DNA of 64,000 bases from NCBI RefSeq assembly GCF_037975245.1, contig NC_092574.1, positions 202,001 through 266,000 on the forward strand, in the 5' to 3' direction. This document shows, piece by piece, positions 61,259 through 64,000 of the stretch. The notes beneath the pieces are model-generated. The model worked only from the letters and a program-made list of their open reading frames with translations. It made no database searches and had not been told where the DNA came from. Source of the DNA: Apostichopus japonicus (Eukaryota > Echinodermata > Holothuroidea > Aspidochirotida > Stichopodidae). Every line of letters begins with the position of its first letter. Position 1 is the stretch's first letter. The translations under genes and the position numbers were made by a program.

Positions 61259-63487
61259 TTGCTTTTGCCGCGATCTCATACGGTCTCTGGAACTTTAAGT
61301 ATTAGAAACGAACATACATTTATATCAACTGCTGTCGTGGCGCGGTTGGTTGCTCTGTACCTCGAGAGCGTGACGATTTTTGGATCGCGGGCTCGAGACC
61401 AGGTGGGGGCAGTTTGCTTTTGCCGCGATCTCATACGGTCTCTGGGAACTTTAAGTATTAGAAACGAACATAGATTTATATCAACTGCTGTCGTGGCGCG
61501 GTTGGTTGCTCTGTACCTCGAGAGCGTGACGATTTTTGGATCGCGGGCTCGAGACCAGGTGGGGGCAGTTTGCTTTTGCCGCGATCTTATACGGTCTCTG
61601 GGAACTTTAAGTATTAGAAACGAACATAGATTTATATCAACTGCTGTCGTGGCGCGGTTGGTTGCTCTGTACCTCGAGAGCGTGACGTATTTTGGATCGC
61701 GGGCTCGAGACCAGGTGGGGGCAGTTTGCTTTTGCCGCGATCTTATACGGTCTCTGGGAACTTTAAGTATTAGAAACGAACAAAGATTTATATCAACTGC
61801 TGTCGTTGCGCGGTTGGTTGCTCTCTACCTCGAGAGCGTGACGATTTTTGGATCGCGGGCTCGAGACCAGGTGGGGGCAGTTTGCTTTTGCCGCGATCTC
61901 ATACGGTCTCTGGGAACTTTAAGTATTAGAAACGAACATAGATTTATATCAACTGCTGTCGTGGCGCGGTTGGTTGCTCTGTACCTCGAGAGCGTGACGA
62001 TTTTTGGATCGCGGGCTCGAGACCAGGTGGGGGCAGTTTGCTTTTGCCGCGATCTCATACGGTCTCTGGGAACTTTAAGTATTAGAAACGAACATAGATT
62101 TATATCAACTGCTGTCGTGGCGCTGTTGGTTGCTCTGTACCTCGAGAGCGTGACGATTTTTGGATCGCGGGCTCGAGACCAGGTGGGGGCAGTTTGCTTT
62201 TGCCGCGATCTCATACGGTCTCTGGGAACTTTAAGTATTAGAAACGAACATAGATTTATATCAACTGCTGTCGTGGCGCTGTTGGTTGCTCTGTACCTCG
62301 AGAGCGTGACGATTTTTGGATCGCGGGCTCGAGACCAGGTGGGGGCAGTTTGCTTTTGCCGCGATCTCATACGGTCTCTGGGAACTTTAAGTATTAGAAA
62401 CGAACATAGATTTATATCAACTGCTGTCGTGGCGCTGTTGGTTGCTCTGTACCTCGAGAGCGTGACGATTTTTGGATCGCGGGCTCGAGACCAGGTGGGG
62501 GCAGTTTGCTTTTGCCGCGATCTCATACGGTCTCTGGGAACTTTAAGTATTAGAAACGAACATAGATTTATATCAACTGCTGTCGTGGCGCGGTTGGTTG
62601 CTCTGTACCTCGAGAGCGTGACGATTTTTGGATCGCGGGCTCGAGACCAGGTGGGGGCAGTTTGCTTTTGCCGCGATCTGATACGGTCTCTGGGAACTTT
62701 AAGTATTAGAAACGAACATAGATTTATATCAACTGCTGTCGTGGCGCGGTTGGTTGCTCTGTACCTCGAGAGCGTGACGTATTTTGGATCGCGGGCTCGA
62801 GACCAGGTGGGGGCAGTTTGCTTTTGCCGGGTTCTAATACGGTCTCTGGGAACTTTAAGTATTAGAAACGAACATAGATTTATATCAACTGCTGTCGTGG
62901 CGCGGTTGGTTGCTCTGTACCTCGAGAGCGTGACGATTTTTGGATCGCGGGCTCGAGACCAGGTGGGGGCAGTTTGCTTTTGCCGCGATCTCATACGGTC
63001 TCTGGGAACTTTAAGTATTAGAAACGAACATAGATTTATATCAACTGCTGTCGTGGCGCGGTTGGTTGCTCTGTACCTCGAGAGCGTGACGATTTTTGGA
63101 TCGCGGGCTCGAGACCAGGTGGGGGCAGTTTGCTTTTGCCGCGATCTCATACGGTCTCTGGGAACTTTAAGTATTAGAAACGAACATAGATTTATATCAA
63201 CTGCTGTCGTGGCGCGGTTGGTTGCTCTGTACCTCGAGAGCGTGACGATTTTTGGATCGCGGGCTCGAGACCAGGTGGGGGCAGTTTGCTTTTGCCGCGA
63301 TCTTATACGGTCTCTGGGAACTTTAAGTATTAGAAACGAACATAGATTTATATCAACTGCTGTCGTGGCGCGGTTGGTTGCTCTGTACCTCGAGAGCGTG
63401 ACGTATTTTGGATCGCGGGCTCGAGACCAGGTGGGGCAGTTTGCTTTTGCCGCGATCTGGTACGGTCTCTGGAACTTTAAGTATTAG
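61259..63487 (+). other. Longest open frame in the array (742 codons), not considered a gene
   Basis: Fourteen consecutive 156-bp units keep one frame open because 156 is divisible by three. The 52-residue repeat contains RNEHRFISTAVVARLVALYL and GSRARDQVGAVCFCRDL. An equivalent frame on the minus strand is open for 441 codons over the same DNA, and a similar pair (560 plus, 557 minus) lies at 59,296-61,150. There is no start-site, signal peptide or splice evidence. Openness is explained by repeat length and homogeneity. Confidence 0.85.
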
Positions 63488-64000
63488 AAACGAACATAGA
63501 TTGATATCAACTGCTGTCGTGGCGCGGTTGGTTGCTCTGTACCTCGAGAGCGTGACGTATTTTGGATCGCGGGCTCGAGACCAGGTGGGGGCAGTTTGCT
63601 TTTGCCGCGATCTCATACGGTCTCTGGAACTTTAAGTATTAGAAACGAACATAGATTTATATCAACTGCTGTCGTGGCGCGGTTGGTTGCTCTGTACCTC
63701 GAGAGCGTGACGATTTTTGGATCGCGGGCCCGAGACAAGGTGGGGGCAGTTTGCTTTTGCCGCGATCTCATACGGTCTCTGGGAACTTTAAGTATTAGAA
63801 ACGAACATACATTTATATCAACTGCTGTCGTGGCGCGGTTGGTTGCTCTGTACCTCGAGAGCGTGACGATTTTTGGATCGCGGGCTCGAGACCATGTGGG
63901 GGCAGTTTGCTTTTGCCGCGATCTCATACGGTCTCTGGGAACTTTAAGTATTAGAAACGAACATACATTTATATCAACTGCTGTCGTGGCGCGGTTGGTT

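Larger units (their letters stand above)
24229..64000 (+). repeat. Tandem satellite array, 155/156-bp monomer, about 256 copies, tRNA-like core
   Basis: Head-to-tail monomers run without interruption from the first recognisable partial copy to the end of the window. In the order used here a unit starts GGGAACTTTAAGTATTAGAA, passes through GTCGTGGCGCGGTTGG, CTCGAGAGCGTGACG, GGATCGCGGGCTCGAGACC and CAGTTTGCTTTTGCCGCG, and ends CATACGGTCTCT. Two length classes occur, GGAAC (155 bp) and GGGAAC (156 bp), plus a rare class lacking TTTA. Identity between units is very high, with a limited set of shared variants. Units carry about 13 CpG each. The array continues past the window, so true size is unknown. 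It is a satellite built on a tRNA-derived sequence; centromeric or other chromosomal position cannot be judged. Confidence 0.98.

Noticed and set aside
24229-64000. CRISPR-like or coding repeat array
   Set aside because: Units are contiguous 155/156-bp copies with no unique spacers, in animal-type DNA. Open frames on both strands follow from period and homogeneity.

Overview
The window looks like nuclear DNA of a multicellular animal, probably a marine invertebrate. Reasons: AT-rich non-coding flanks, short coding segments bounded by GT/AG splice signals, decayed LINE retrotransposons, a Mutator-like transposase remnant, a spliced gypsy/Ginger-type integrase pseudogene, and a very large satellite array. 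I see no prokaryotic gene organisation. The species cannot be fixed from the sequence; an echinoderm-like genome is only a guess.

Region 1 (1-24,228) is unique or dispersed-repeat DNA. Two clean minus-strand exon candidates (1387-1467 and 7105-7259) flank a nearly full-length but broken plus-strand LINE (about 2170-6557) with ORF1 (two zinc knuckles) and ORF2 (endonuclease plus reverse transcriptase). Next come a Mutator-like transposase fragment (7337-7855), a 3' fragment of a second LINE (7856-8495), and a minus-strand four-exon chain (13,410 down to 9783). The intron phases of that chain agree, and its translation resembles a USP-type deubiquitinase. A CR1/L2-like LINE fragment and a duplicated hairpin element lie inside its largest intron. 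Further along, also on the minus strand, is a multi-exon integrase remnant (18,818 down to 16,612) with a 136-bp triplicated repeat just downstream of it. A 195-bp direct-repeat pair, a polypurine tract and two more 3' ends of the first LINE family in opposite orientations fill 21-23.8 kb.

Region 2 (about 24,229-64,000, still running at the window end) is one tandem satellite of roughly 256 head-to-tail monomers of 155 or 156 bp, about 62% of the window. Each monomer contains a tRNA-like segment in proper tRNA register: a near-consensus Pol III A box, a near-consensus B box 40 nt downstream, residual acceptor, D and T stems, and a TTTT run shortly after. The array therefore looks like a tandemly amplified tRNA-derived (SINE-head-like) unit. 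Shared variants show nested duplications of 8, 9, 12, 15, 18, 19, 31, 40 and 63 monomers, as expected from unequal exchange. Open frames of up to 742 codons inside it arise because 156 is 3 x 52; they occur on both strands and I do not regard them as genes.

Most interesting: (i) the satellite in which nearly every unit carries a Pol III promoter; (ii) an integrase remnant followed on the same strand by deubiquitinase-like exons, possibly one composite mobile gene; (iii) a LINE 3'-UTR hairpin kept by a compensatory base-pair change between two copies in this window.
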